In this document: piece by piece, positions 45,465-54,243 of the stretch | Numbering within the stretch: the stretch's first letter is position 1 | Layout: each line of letters opens with the position of its first letter | NCBI GenBank assembly: GCA_024405395.1 | Contig: JAKSOW010000004.1 | Coordinates: 1-57,296 of the forward strand | Length of the DNA stretch: 57,296 bases | From: Kiritimatiellia bacterium | GTDB taxonomy: Bacteria > Verrucomicrobiota > Kiritimatiellia > RFP12 > UBA1067 | Direction: 5' to 3' | The notes under the pieces: generated by a model | Told to the model about the DNA's origin: nothing | The model's input: the letters and a program-made list of their open reading frames with translations, nothing else | Databases searched by the model: none | Position numbers and translations under genes: made by a program

Positions 45465-45560
45465 TACAGTCGATTCACGCTGTCCGTACAGTCGAATCGG
45501 ATCGTCAGTACAGTCAAATTGGGCCGTCGATACTGTCGAATCTGATGGTCCTTATGGTCG
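45465..45560. repeat. TACAGTCGA-type repeats with an exact 22-bp period
   Basis: Units begin at 45465, 45487, 45509 and 45531, with a decayed fifth at 45553. Each carries TACAGTCgAAT, and a second GTC lies 13 bp after the first, so GTC recurs at alternating 13 and 9 bp steps through the whole array. It lies directly after the SWIM gene stop. There are no spacers of variable sequence, so it is not a CRISPR. Confidence 0.8.
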
Positions 45561-45732
45561 GTGGCGTCCTCATCCCTGGGACATGGACCGCACGCCCCAT
45601 CCGCTTCTCTGCCTGTGTTAGTTCCCTGAGACGGAACAAAATAAAGTGGAAAAGTGAAAAATCTTGATCTGACGCCACGCAGGGAGGAACGTCATCAAAA
45701 GTGGGTGATGAAGGGGGCTGTGTGGGCATTTT

Positions 45733-45774
45733 CTATATATACATAAGAGAGAGAGTTTTTTGACGTATATATAG
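45733..45774. repeat. perfect 10-bp AT-rich inverted repeat
   Basis: CTATATATAC (45733-45742) and GTATATATAG (45765-45774) are exact reverse complements separated by 22 bp containing a GA-repeat and a T6 run. This could be an operator, a cruciform or a weak bidirectional terminator between the two flanking transcription units. Confidence 0.65.
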
Positions 45775-45827
45775 ATAATTTCAGATTCTTACGGGTTGTC
45801 GCTCGATATGTTTGATTAGGAAGATGA

Positions 45828-45918
45828 TGAACGTCAAATGAACGTCATGAACGTCAAGATTGCTTGACGCTCATCCCTGTTTTTTGGGGGATGAACGTCA
45901 AACCTCTTGACGTTCATC
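45828..45918. repeat. cluster of TGAACGTCA elements in both orientations
   Basis: Direct copies start at 45828, 45839, 45848 and 45892; inverted copies are at 45865 (one mismatch) and 45908. Two hairpins result: one around 45847-45875 and a perfect 12-bp stem at 45890-45901/45907-45918 with a 5-nt loop. The clustering upstream of the next promoter suggests binding sites for a regulator of the LamG-repeat gene. That role is inference. Confidence 0.75.
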
Positions 45919-45976
45919 TAAGTCAGCATGCGAGAGTCTCAAGCCTGCGGTCGATGACGTGCAGAATGTAAGGACT

Positions 45977-46024
45977 TGCGCAATTTTTACTCTTCATTTC
46001 TGCGCAAAATCTGCTCTTCATTTG
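45977..46024 (+). repeat. 24-bp tandem duplication directly upstream of a -10 element
   Basis: Two adjacent 24-bp units (45977-46000 and 46001-46024) share TGCGCAA at the start and CTCTTCATTT near the end. The second unit runs into the TG of the extended -10 promoter, where an activator would bind. Confidence 0.7.
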
Positions 46025-46031
46025 CTATAAT
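46023..46031 (+). promoter_or_regulatory. extended -10 promoter of the LamG-repeat gene
   Basis: TGC followed by a perfect TATAAT (46026-46031). There is no recognisable -35 at the right distance; the duplicated 24-bp element occupies that place. The leader to ATG 46059 would be about 20 nt. Confidence 0.65.
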
Positions 46032-46058
46032 GCCTGTGTTGGACAAACCGAAAGGCTA

Positions 46059-49000
46059 ATGATGACTTTTTACAATCGTATGCTCGTCTTCGTTTTCATG
46101 GCATCCCTGGGTGCCGCTGGCGCGGAGATCGTCGTTGCAGATACTGCCCTGGTGACATATACCAATGCCGCTGACGTCATTGTCGCCCAGACCGTAAAGG
46201 CAGGAACGAACTACCCCGCCTCGGTTGGGATGCCGGCCTTTTGGCTTGATGCCTCGGATACGAACGGGTGGGAATTTACCGCCGGTACGCGTAATGTGAC
46301 GAAAGTGCCTTCCAAGGGCACAAGTCCGCGCTATATGTCGATCTATGCAAATGGTGGCGATTGGACCGGATGGGGCTCTACCGCCACACGGTCGCCTGTG
46401 TTCGAGCCGAATGATGCGACATTGGGCGGGCGCCCAATGCTGGATTTCGGCGCAGCGGGTTCTGCGCGCGGTCTCGTTTCCGATCCCGATCCCACGACTG
46501 CCACGGCCACCTATCCCAACGGCTACAATGCCATGACCAACATCGGCACGGTTGTCGCGGTATGGGGCAGCGCCAATGGCGGCGGTCATCTGATGGGCGG
46601 CGGCGTGAGCGGCGACTTCCTGTGGCACCGTGGTCAATGCATGACGGACACGCCCGTCAGTGCGCTGAGATACGCCAATCCCGTTGGCGTGTCGCACATG
46701 CAGGATGTGGCAGAATTTGGCGTCATCCGACATGACGGGCTGAAGACGGCTCCTACGCTCATGGGCTTCAACCACACATGGGAAGTGGTTTCGCTGCAGT
46801 GCACGGCTAATACGGCACAGGCCACGGGATTCGGCGTCAACGACAAGCGCAGCAACATGTCCTGGGTGTCTGGCGGCATGCAGATCGCCGAAGCGCTCAT
46901 CTACGATCGCGTTCTCACGGATGCCGAGGTGTTGGCTGTTGAGATGTATCTGGAGTCGAAATGGTTCGGCCGCGGCCGCACGGGCGTGAACGGGACGGCC
47001 AAGCTGGGCACCCTGTCGCTGCCGACGTCGTCCACATCGCCCACAGTGGCGACCATCTCGGTGCCGGCCGGTGAGACGCTTGAAATCGGGCGTGTGGAAG
47101 GCGGACGCGTGAAGGGGGCTGGCCTCGTGAAGGAGGGGGATGGTGCGCTGGTGCTCGCCGGTGCCGGCGCCTATGCCGGCACGGTGACGCTGAACGCGGG
47201 CGTGCTTTCGTTCCCCGCGCTCAAGCCGCCGCCTGCCGATGCCGCCGCCTTGCCTCACGATCTCTACGCGCGGTTTGACGCCAGTGCGCCCGACAGCCTG
47301 GTCACCACTCAGGAGAACGGCACCAACTTCGTGTCGGTGTGGCGCAATCTGGCAGACGGGGCGACGGCGTATGGCCGCTCTTTCTGTCTGCGCCCGTTGA
47401 CGACAGCCCGCAGACCGTGGCTGCTGGCGGATGTGCTGGGGGGCGACAAGCCGGTGATTGACTTTGGCGTTCTCTCCAGCACGGGACCGTATTTAGCGGT
47501 TCAGACAAACGAGTTGGGAGAGGCATCCAACACCAAGGAGGTTTCACTCGGCTCCATCTCCACCGTGGTGGCCGTCATTGGCGCGCACAAGGGCGGCGGA
47601 AATCTGCTGGGCAACAATGCCCTCAAGCGAAAGTCTCCAGCCGACGCGTATTTTAAGACTCCCGTGCTGTACCATGATGTCCTTGCCGCATCCCCCAAGG
47701 TGCCGTCGGAATGGGGTGACTTCTACACCGATGGGGTGCGTACGGACGGCGCATTGGGCTATGATCGGCCCGGGTATCAGGTGGTGGCGTTCCGTTTGCC
47801 GGGCGGCAACTTCTCCCGCGTGGGATACGCCAGTGGGGACGGCCGTAGCGGCGGTCTGCGTCTGGGCGAACTGCTCATCTGGAACCGTGTGCTCACGGAA
47901 GAGGAAGTGCATGCTGCCACCGCCTATCTGGAGGCAAAGTGGTTCAATCGCGGCACGCCGGGCTTCGGGGTGGCCGAGAAGGCGCCCATAGCCGATGTAC
48001 AGCACGTCAAGGTGGGGCAGAAGGCGAATATCCATGTTGGGGCCGGCCGCACCGCGCGCATCGACCGGTTGGACTCCGTTTCCGACGTGGTGAAGACAGG
48101 AGAGGGGCGGCTGGAGATCGGCGCGGCGAACTTTTCAGCCGGCAGTCAACTCAAGATCATGGGCGGCAGCGCGGCCGTTGTGGGCGAACGCGATTCGGCG
48201 GTAAGTGTCCTTGCCCCTGGCGCCGTGATGCATTTGGACGCCAGCGATAAGAGCCATATGGATATCGTCGCCAGCCCGGACGGCGTGGAGGAGATCGACC
48301 ACTGGCATGATCCCGGATTTGCGAATGGCCTGTGGGCGTACGCGGCCAATCGCCGTCCCTACCTCAACACCACAGATCTCTGCAACGGTTTGCCGGTGGC
48401 GGACTTCGGACGCATGTCTTCGGCAACGCCTACACACACTATCACGGGTGGCGGCCGCTGGATGGCCTTCGAACGACCGCTCCATTCGATTCGGTCGATC
48501 TACATGGTCGTTGGCATGCAGGCCGGGGGCGGATTCCTCTTCGGCGGCAGCGCAGGCGATCCGATGCGCGATGTGGACAGCATCGACTTCCATGCGGCCT
48601 ACAAGACGATTGACGGCAAGACGGTCTACTCGGGGCCGGCCGGACTTTTCCAGGGATATGGTGTACAGGATCCGTTCTCCATCAGCACGGGTGGCGCCAT
48701 GTTCACGAATGGCGTGCAGCTTGCGTCGTTGGCGACGCCCATGCCCACCAACTGCTATTTCCTGCTGGAACTGCACACGTCGGCCGGCGTCAGCGCCAGC
48801 CAAATCGCACGGGATCGGAACCTGGGTGACCGCACGGGTGGATTCCGTGTCGGAGAACTTCTCATCTATGAGCATGTCCTCTCCGCGCGTGAGAAGGTGG
48901 CGACGCGCAATTACCTGATGCGGAAATGGTTCGATGCGGATCCCGTGGAATTGCCGGATGCTCCTGACGTGACGGAACTTCCGTTGCGCGAGCTTGAAGT

Positions 49001-50351
49001 GAACAAGGCATTGGCGCATGATGCGGATGCCGCCGAGGAGTACGTCCGCCTCACGGGTGAAGGCGTCTTCACGAAAACGGGGGCGGGGGCATTGACCTTT
49101 GCGGATCTCTCGTCTTTCTCAGGTTCGGTGAATGTGGCCGCCGGCGCGCTGAAGGTGACGGGCTGCGACCCCTATGCCGCCGCCGAACTTGTGGAGGAGG
49201 GCATCATCTACCATGCCGACGCCACCACGGGGCTCACCACCACCACCAATGCGGACGGCGTCATCTGCGTCTCCACCTGGCAGAGTCGGGCGGCGGACGG
49301 CACCCTCGCCCGGCGCAGCGGCGGCAACGCCGACTGTCAGAAGGTCGTGTTCGACCGTGACGTGGGTTATCGTCCAACGGTGGACATGAACGGCTACAAT
49401 GCCTGCTTTGTCTTCGAAGACGGAACCGGCGCGCATCGGAACCTTGCCGGCATCAAGTCTGCCTTCTGGATGATCGGCTCGCAGAATGGCGGTGGCTTCC
49501 TGATGGGCGGTGGTACCAATGCCGCCGGCGAGCTCACCTATGCCTGGCATCGCGGCATCTTCAATGCACCGAACCCAAGTGACCCCACCAAGACGATTTC
49601 CATGGTGGGCACCACGAACCTCTGCCCGATTCTCCACAGTGGCGCGGCCGCCGCCGCACGCACTGCGAATTGGTGGAAGAACGGTGATGTCATCAGCTAC
49701 GGCAATGGGCTCTCCGGCAAATGGGACCAGCTGTCCATGGTGGTCAAGAATGAGGAGGACTCCGTCAATGCGGACGGCTTGGCCTATGACGGGCGCAGCC
49801 GCAAGCCCTCCGGTGCCACAAACCACGAGTACAGCGGGCACCAGCGCCTGGCCGAGCTCATCTGCTACGATCGCCGTCTGTCGGACGCGGAACGCAAGAA
49901 AGTGGAATGCTACCTTTCCGCCAAGTGGCTCAACGGCATGCACCCTGTGGCGAAGAACGTGCAGATGAATATCGCCTCTGGCGCGGTGCTGGATCTGGAT
50001 GGCGGCACGCAATGGTTTGCCGGGCTTTCGGGCGCGGGCTCGGTGCAGAACGGCACGCTCAAGGTGGGCGGACTGGTCGCCGACGCGGCGGCCACCGCGT
50101 GGCCGCGTGTGGACGGCACTTTCGCCGTTGAACCGGGGCAGCCAGTCGCGTTGGCGAACTTCGGCGAGATGACGGCAGCCGGCACGCGCGTCAAGGTGCT
50201 CACCGCGGCGAATTTCGTCGGTGTGGAGAATCTCGCCGGCGCCGTTTTCTCCGGTGATCCGCGTGTTTCGGCGAAGGCGCGCCTCATGGTGATTGGCGAC
50301 ACGCTTGAGGTCGTTCTGGTCAAGGTGGGCATGTCGCTCAATTTCCGCTGA
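46059..50351 (+). CDS. giant secreted protein with four LamG-like modules
   Basis: 1430 residues with a signal peptide (about 1-23, ending GAAGAE). Four copies of a roughly 325-residue module begin near 57 (FWLDASDTNG), 402 (LYARFDASAPDS), 723 (MHLDASDKSHM) and 1049 (IIYHADATTGL). Each closes with the same pattern, for example AEALIYDRVLTDAEVLAVEM and GELLIWNRVLTEEEVHAATA, the end of a LamG/concanavalin-type lectin fold. Linkers hold autotransporter-associated strands (LVKEGDGALVLAGAGAYAGT). The protein ends VGMSLNFR. Glycan binding at the cell surface is likely. AAAGG lies 3 nt before the first ATG and 6 nt before the second (46062), so the start could be either. A GH95-like gene follows after 10 bp. 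Confidence 0.85.
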   Translation: MMTFYNRMLVFVFMASLGAAGAEIVVADTALVTYTNAADVIVAQTVKAGTNYPASVGMPAFWLDASDTNGWEFTAGTRNVTKVPSKGTSPRYMSIYANGGDWTGWGSTATRSPVFEPNDATLGGRPMLDFGAAGSARGLVSDPDPTTATATYPNGYNAMTNIGTVVAVWGSANGGGHLMGGGVSGDFLWHRGQCMTDTPVSALRYANPVGVSHMQDVAEFGVIRHDGLKTAPTLMGFNHTWEVVSLQCTANTAQATGFGVNDKRSNMSWVSGGMQIAEALIYDRVLTDAEVLAVEMYLESKWFGRGRTGVNGTAKLGTLSLPTSSTSPTVATISVPAGETLEIGRVEGGRVKGAGLVKEGDGALVLAGAGAYAGTVTLNAGVLSFPALKPPPADAAALPHDLYARFDASAPDSLVTTQENGTNFVSVWRNLADGATAYGRSFCLRPLTTARRPWLLADVLGGDKPVIDFGVLSSTGPYLAVQTNELGEASNTKEVSLGSISTVVAVIGAHKGGGNLLGNNALKRKSPADAYFKTPVLYHDVLAASPKVPSEWGDFYTDGVRTDGALGYDRPGYQVVAFRLPGGNFSRVGYASGDGRSGGLRLGELLIWNRVLTEEEVHAATAYLEAKWFNRGTPGFGVAEKAPIADVQHVKVGQKANIHVGAGRTARIDRLDSVSDVVKTGEGRLEIGAANFSAGSQLKIMGGSAAVVGERDSAVSVLAPGAVMHLDASDKSHMDIVASPDGVEEIDHWHDPGFANGLWAYAANRRPYLNTTDLCNGLPVADFGRMSSATPTHTITGGGRWMAFERPLHSIRSIYMVVGMQAGGGFLFGGSAGDPMRDVDSIDFHAAYKTIDGKTVYSGPAGLFQGYGVQDPFSISTGGAMFTNGVQLASLATPMPTNCYFLLELHTSAGVSASQIARDRNLGDRTGGFRVGELLIYEHVLSAREKVATRNYLMRKWFDADPVELPDAPDVTELPLRELEVNKALAHDADAAEEYVRLTGEGVFTKTGAGALTFADLSSFSGSVNVAAGALKVTGCDPYAAAELVEEGIIYHADATTGLTTTTNADGVICVSTWQSRAADGTLARRSGGNADCQKVVFDRDVGYRPTVDMNGYNACFVFEDGTGAHRNLAGIKSAFWMIGSQNGGGFLMGGGTNAAGELTYAWHRGIFNAPNPSDPTKTISMVGTTNLCPILHSGAAAAARTANWWKNGDVISYGNGLSGKWDQLSMVVKNEEDSVNADGLAYDGRSRKPSGATNHEYSGHQRLAELICYDRRLSDAERKKVECYLSAKWLNGMHPVAKNVQMNIASGAVLDLDGGTQWFAGLSGAGSVQNGTLKVGGLVADAAATAWPRVDGTFAVEPGQPVALANFGEMTAAGTRVKVLTAANFVGVENLAGAVFSGDPRVSAKARLMVIGDTLEVVLVKVGMSLNFR

Positions 50352-50361
50352 GGAGGCGCTG

Positions 50362-52854
50362 ATGACGAAACGGATCTTGTCGGGCGTGGCTATGGTGGCC
50401 ACCATAGGGGCGCTTGCCCAGGCACACGTGAAGGTTCTGGAGGTGCCGCCGCTTGCGCCGGAGGAGGGGTTGATGCTGGGCAACGGCGACCTCTCGGTCA
50501 GCGTCTATCAGGACGCCGACGCGATCATCTTCCGTTTCGGAAAGGGCGACGTGTGGGATCGGCGGGCGTACACGAACAACGTGGCCAAACCGCCGACTAT
50601 CCAGGAATTCCGAGATGGCGTCTTGAAGGAAGGCTGGCAGGCGGCGGGCGGTAATGGCGGCAATCTTGCCAAGGCCACGAAGGGCGCGAAGGACGAGAAG
50701 CGCATGCTGGAACTGCTGGGCAGCGGCAATACGCCCATCAAGAACGCGGCGTTCCCGATGCCCAAACCCGTCGGCGAACTCCGCATGCGTCTTCCCACCG
50801 ACATCGCCGGGCAGATGCGCACCACGCATCGCCTCTTCATCGAGGAGGGGCGGCTGGAGATCGTCTGCGCCTGGCCGGACGGCATTTCGGTCGTCGCGGA
50901 TGCGGTGGTGGCTCCGAAAGAGAATGTACTGTCCCTCGCCTGGAAGGTAACGGGCTGGAACGACCATACGTATCTTGGCCGCGAGAAGAGGCTGCCCGTC
51001 TGGTTCCAGATGTGGCGCTGGGCCGACCCCAAGTTCAGCGACTGGGCGCGGCAGGTGGCCATTGCCTGCCGCCACAGCGGCTTTCTCCGCAGCGCACAGA
51101 ACTACCCCGATCTTGAACCACTCCCGAAGCCGACCTCCTTCGTCGTGGGCACGGACGGCTGCATCGAGCAGGCATTCTACCCGGACCTCATTTTCCCGCA
51201 GGGATTCCGCTATCGGATGACGCTGTCAATGGACAGCAGGACCTGCGGCCGCTCGTCCAAGCCTGCCTATCTTGAGGGCATGGACGATGCCTGGGTCGAG
51301 AGCCTGCCTCTGCGGCAACTCAGAGACGATGGCACCGTGGGCGGCGAATTGGCGGTAACAGTGAAAACGTCCCGCGATGCATCGCTTGTGGCGGCGGCGC
51401 CTAAGCGGCATGCGGACTATGTCGCGCAGGCGAAGGCGGCCGCCGAGACGTACTGGAAAAGCGCTCTGACGATTCCGACAGACCGCTATCTGGAGGATCT
51501 CTGGTATTCGATCTACCATGTGCGGCGCTGTGTGCTGCGCGGCGGCACGGTGCCGCCCGGGCTCTATCTGCCCTCCACCATCAACGACTACAGCTGGTGG
51601 CATGGGGACTATCACGCCAACTACAACATGGAGGCGATCTACTGGGGCGACCTAACCGCCAACCATCTGGAGCAGACGGAGGCCTATTTTGACTGCTGCG
51701 ATTTCTTCAACGCCATCGGCAAGAAGATCGCAAAGGACTACTATGGCGGAAGGGGAACCTTCATTCAGCTGGAAGGCTACCCGATGACGTGGAATGACGA
51801 CTACGCCGGACGTCTGCCGCTGGGGCGCATGGCCTACATGACCGGCTGGTTCATGACCCGCTATTGGGAATACTACAAATACACCTGCGACCGTGACTGG
51901 CTGAAGACGCGGGGCTATCCGTTCATTCGGGACTGCGCGCTCTTCTACCTGGACTTCCTGCAGAAGGCGCCCAGCCCCAATCTGCCGCCTCAGCTCAACG
52001 ACGGCCGTTATCATGCCTTCCCCTCGATCTGCGGCGAGGCGGACATGAAGGATCCGATGAAGCTCTGCGATGGCTGGCAGGTGATGATCCACTGCCGTCA
52101 CGCCCTCGCGGCGGCCATCGAGGCCGCTGGGATCCTCGGGGTGGACGAAGACCTGCGCAAGGATTGGCAGGATCGTCTCGACAATCTGCCGGGCGACTAC
52201 CGACGTGGCAAGAAGACGACGGACTACGAATGGTTCTGCCAGTTGGCGAATCCGCCCGAATACCGACGCTGGGCGAGTCCGTATGCGGCCAACACCAACA
52301 CCTGGGACGGCGTGTTGCCGCCCCGCGGCCAATCCAATGCCGACACCTGGTACGAGGGTCTGCAGACAATCTGGAAAATCGGCTATCCGCGGTCCAACAG
52401 TTGCCAGCCGGAGAAGACCTACGCGCGCTTCCGCGCCGCGCTGCATCAATGGACGCATGCGAATGGGCTCGTGTGGGCGATGGCGATCCAGAACTACGGG
52501 CGGGCCGGCATCTGGTCGGAGACACTTTCGGTGATGGCGCCGTTCCAGGAGATGATGCTCCAGAGCTGGGATGGCGCGGTGAACGTCTTCCCGCGTTGGC
52601 CGAAGGACCAGAACGCCGGTTTCCGGAATTGGCGGACGCAGGGCGCGTTCCTGGTTTCGGCGACTTTTGAGGACGGCACAATCAGCACGTGCGAGATCTT
52701 CTCTGAGAAAGGCGAGACGTGCGTTATGCACGGCATTTGGGAAGTTCGTGACGCGCAGGGGACACCAGTCAAGACCGGCACCGACCGTTTTGGCCGTTTC
52801 TCCTTCGCGACCAAGAAGGACGTGACCTATACGCTCAAGCTGGTGCGGCGTTGA
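50362..52854 (+). CDS. secreted GH95-like glycosidase (alpha-fucosidase/alpha-galactosidase type)
   Basis: 830 residues with a signal peptide (about 1-20, GALAQAH). The all-helical catalytic barrel is shown by YSWWHGDYHANYNMEAIYWG near 412, a segment matching the GH95 substrate-site region, and by VNVFPRWPKDQNAGFRNW and TQGAFLVSATF near 740, which are characteristic of the family. The N-terminal beta domain begins LAPEEGLMLGNGDLSVSVYQ. GH95 enzymes remove fucose or L-galactose from glycans. AGGAGG lies 5 nt before ATG 50362, 10 bp after the LamG-repeat gene, so a binding protein and an enzyme are cotranscribed. The exact sugar is not predictable. Confidence 0.78.
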   Translation: MTKRILSGVAMVATIGALAQAHVKVLEVPPLAPEEGLMLGNGDLSVSVYQDADAIIFRFGKGDVWDRRAYTNNVAKPPTIQEFRDGVLKEGWQAAGGNGGNLAKATKGAKDEKRMLELLGSGNTPIKNAAFPMPKPVGELRMRLPTDIAGQMRTTHRLFIEEGRLEIVCAWPDGISVVADAVVAPKENVLSLAWKVTGWNDHTYLGREKRLPVWFQMWRWADPKFSDWARQVAIACRHSGFLRSAQNYPDLEPLPKPTSFVVGTDGCIEQAFYPDLIFPQGFRYRMTLSMDSRTCGRSSKPAYLEGMDDAWVESLPLRQLRDDGTVGGELAVTVKTSRDASLVAAAPKRHADYVAQAKAAAETYWKSALTIPTDRYLEDLWYSIYHVRRCVLRGGTVPPGLYLPSTINDYSWWHGDYHANYNMEAIYWGDLTANHLEQTEAYFDCCDFFNAIGKKIAKDYYGGRGTFIQLEGYPMTWNDDYAGRLPLGRMAYMTGWFMTRYWEYYKYTCDRDWLKTRGYPFIRDCALFYLDFLQKAPSPNLPPQLNDGRYHAFPSICGEADMKDPMKLCDGWQVMIHCRHALAAAIEAAGILGVDEDLRKDWQDRLDNLPGDYRRGKKTTDYEWFCQLANPPEYRRWASPYAANTNTWDGVLPPRGQSNADTWYEGLQTIWKIGYPRSNSCQPEKTYARFRAALHQWTHANGLVWAMAIQNYGRAGIWSETLSVMAPFQEMMLQSWDGAVNVFPRWPKDQNAGFRNWRTQGAFLVSATFEDGTISTCEIFSEKGETCVMHGIWEVRDAQGTPVKTGTDRFGRFSFATKKDVTYTLKLVRR

Positions 52855-52866
52855 CGGCATTTCTCA

Positions 52867-52895
52867 TTGACAGATGGCGGGTTTTCCTGTATCAT
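52867..52895 (+). promoter_or_regulatory. promoter of the parvulin lipoprotein gene
   Basis: A perfect TTGACA (52867-52872), a 17-bp spacer and TATCAT (52890-52895). It gives a leader of about 45 nt to ATG 52949, with AAGGAG just before the start. One of the best promoters in the window, which fits a housekeeping folding factor. Confidence 0.7.
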
Positions 52896-52948
52896 ACTCG
52901 CATTATCTCCGGACGTTAGGTTCGGAGGAGTAACGCATAAGGAGTTTT

Positions 52949-54142
52949 ATGAAGATTGGTATGATTGGTGCGGCCGCGCTGGCGGCTGTCGTGTGCGCTG
53001 GCTGTGGCAAGGTGGAAGAAAAGGCCGCGGGCGGCGAGGCTGCCGTTGCAACCAAGGACAATGGTCCTGTTGTTACCGTGAACGGCCAGTCGCTGTCGCA
53101 GAGTGCGCTGGACGCCGATGTCGCGAAGCTCGTCGAGGCGCGCAAGGAGCAGATTCCGGCTGAGCAGATGGCGCAGGCGAAGCAGATGTTCGCGCAGCAG
53201 CTCGCGCAGACGTTCGTGATGAAGACGCTGCTTCTCGGCGAGGCCAAGAAGCTCGGCATCAAGATCACGCCGGAGGAGCGCAAGGCCCGCGAAGAGGAAT
53301 TCGTCAAGCAGGGTGCCCGTATGCCGGGCGCGCCCAAGTCCCTCGCCGAGTTCGCCGAGAAGTATCCGCTCGGCAAGGATCGCGCGATTCAGGAGTTTGA
53401 GGACGGCATCCTCATCCAGAAGATGCTGGATCAGGAAGTGACCTCCAAGATCAAGATCGACCCCAAGGAGCTCGACAAGCAGTTCGCCGAGGCGACGAAG
53501 TCCGCCAAGGAGGCCGCCGACAAGGCTGCAGGCGCCGAGCAGAAGATCAAGGATCTCAAGAAGCAGCTGGATGGTCTCAAGGGCGAGGCGCTTTCGAAGA
53601 AGTTCGCGGAGCTCGCGAAGGCCAATTCCGACTGCCCGTCCAAGGAGAAGGGCGGCGATCTGGGCGAGTTCACGAAGGGCCGCATGGTTCCCGAGTTCGA
53701 GAAGGTCGCCTTTGCGCAGGCCGTCAACACGGTCTCCGAGCCGGTGAAGACCCAGTTCGGCTGGCACATCATCATGCCCACGAAGAAGACGCCTGCCGTT
53801 GAGGCCAAGGGCGACACGCCCGCTTCGCCCGAGAAGGTCCAGGCTTCCCACATCCTCCTGATGGCCCGCGAGGGCGAGAAGGCTCCGTCGCGTGACGAGA
53901 TGGAGAAGATGATGAAGGGTCGTGAGCAGCAGCAGGCGATGCGCGCCTACTTCGAGAAGCTTCGCGCGACAGCCCAGATCGAGTCCACGAAGTATCCTGA
54001 TCTCGCCGAGAAGCCGGCCGCCAAAGCCGCGGCTGCTGCGGCCAAGGCCGCTCCTGCCGCGAAGGCCGCGACCAAGGCAATCGAGTCCAAGCCGGTCGAG
54101 GTCAAGAAGCCTGCCGCCAAACCGGCTGAGGCCAAGAAGTAA
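52949..54142 (+). CDS. PpiC/SurA-type parvulin peptidyl-prolyl isomerase, probable lipoprotein
   Basis: 397 residues. A signal peptide with Cys19 in VVCAGC suggests a lipoprotein, although the lipobox is not canonical. A SurA-like N-terminal chaperone region (about 35-175) contains [18 protein letters not shown]. The parvulin core shows [20 protein letters not shown] near 235 and FGWHII near 270. The first strand of a normal parvulin (ASHIL) is absent before the core and appears after it (ASHILL, 299-304), followed by a helical [15 protein letters not shown]. This looks like a circular permutation or the remnant of a second domain. The last 60 residues are a Lys/Ala/Pro tail. It should assist folding of exported proteins, which are many and large here. 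It has its own promoter and terminator. Confidence 0.85.
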   Translation: MKIGMIGAAALAAVVCAGCGKVEEKAAGGEAAVATKDNGPVVTVNGQSLSQSALDADVAKLVEARKEQIPAEQMAQAKQMFAQQLAQTFVMKTLLLGEAKKLGIKITPEERKAREEEFVKQGARMPGAPKSLAEFAEKYPLGKDRAIQEFEDGILIQKMLDQEVTSKIKIDPKELDKQFAEATKSAKEAADKAAGAEQKIKDLKKQLDGLKGEALSKKFAELAKANSDCPSKEKGGDLGEFTKGRMVPEFEKVAFAQAVNTVSEPVKTQFGWHIIMPTKKTPAVEAKGDTPASPEKVQASHILLMAREGEKAPSRDEMEKMMKGREQQQAMRAYFEKLRATAQIESTKYPDLAEKPAAKAAAAAAKAAPAAKAATKAIESKPVEVKKPAAKPAEAKK

Positions 54143-54150
54143 TTGTCCTC

Positions 54151-54168
54151 GCGCCGTTCATTTGGCGC
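54151..54168 (+). terminator. small hairpin after the parvulin gene
   Basis: GCGCC (54151-54155) pairs with GGCGC (54164-54168) around an 8-nt loop, about 10 nt after the stop codon. It is followed by only a short T4 (54174-54177 region), so on its own it is a weak terminator; the stronger one follows at 54183. Confidence 0.35.
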
Positions 54169-54182
54169 AGGATGTTTTACGC

Positions 54183-54226
54183 CCCCGCGGTGAGACGGTT
54201 AGCCGTCGGCCGCGGGGTGTTTCTTT
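54183..54226 (+). terminator. strong intrinsic terminator just before the glycyl radical enzyme
   Basis: CCCCGCGG (54183-54190) pairs with CCGCGGGG (54210-54217); inside it GACGG and CCGTC form a second perfect stem on a TTAG loop. A T-rich tract follows (to 54226). It ends only a few nt before the ribosome-binding site AGGAGGG of the next gene. It would stop parvulin transcripts, or act as an attenuator for the radical-enzyme genes. Confidence 0.8.
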
Positions 54227-54243
54227 TTCAGGAGGGAATTCGC

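Noticed and set aside
45465..45560. CRISPR array
   Set aside because: Units are contiguous at 22 bp with no unique spacers of 25 bp or more, and there are no cas genes.
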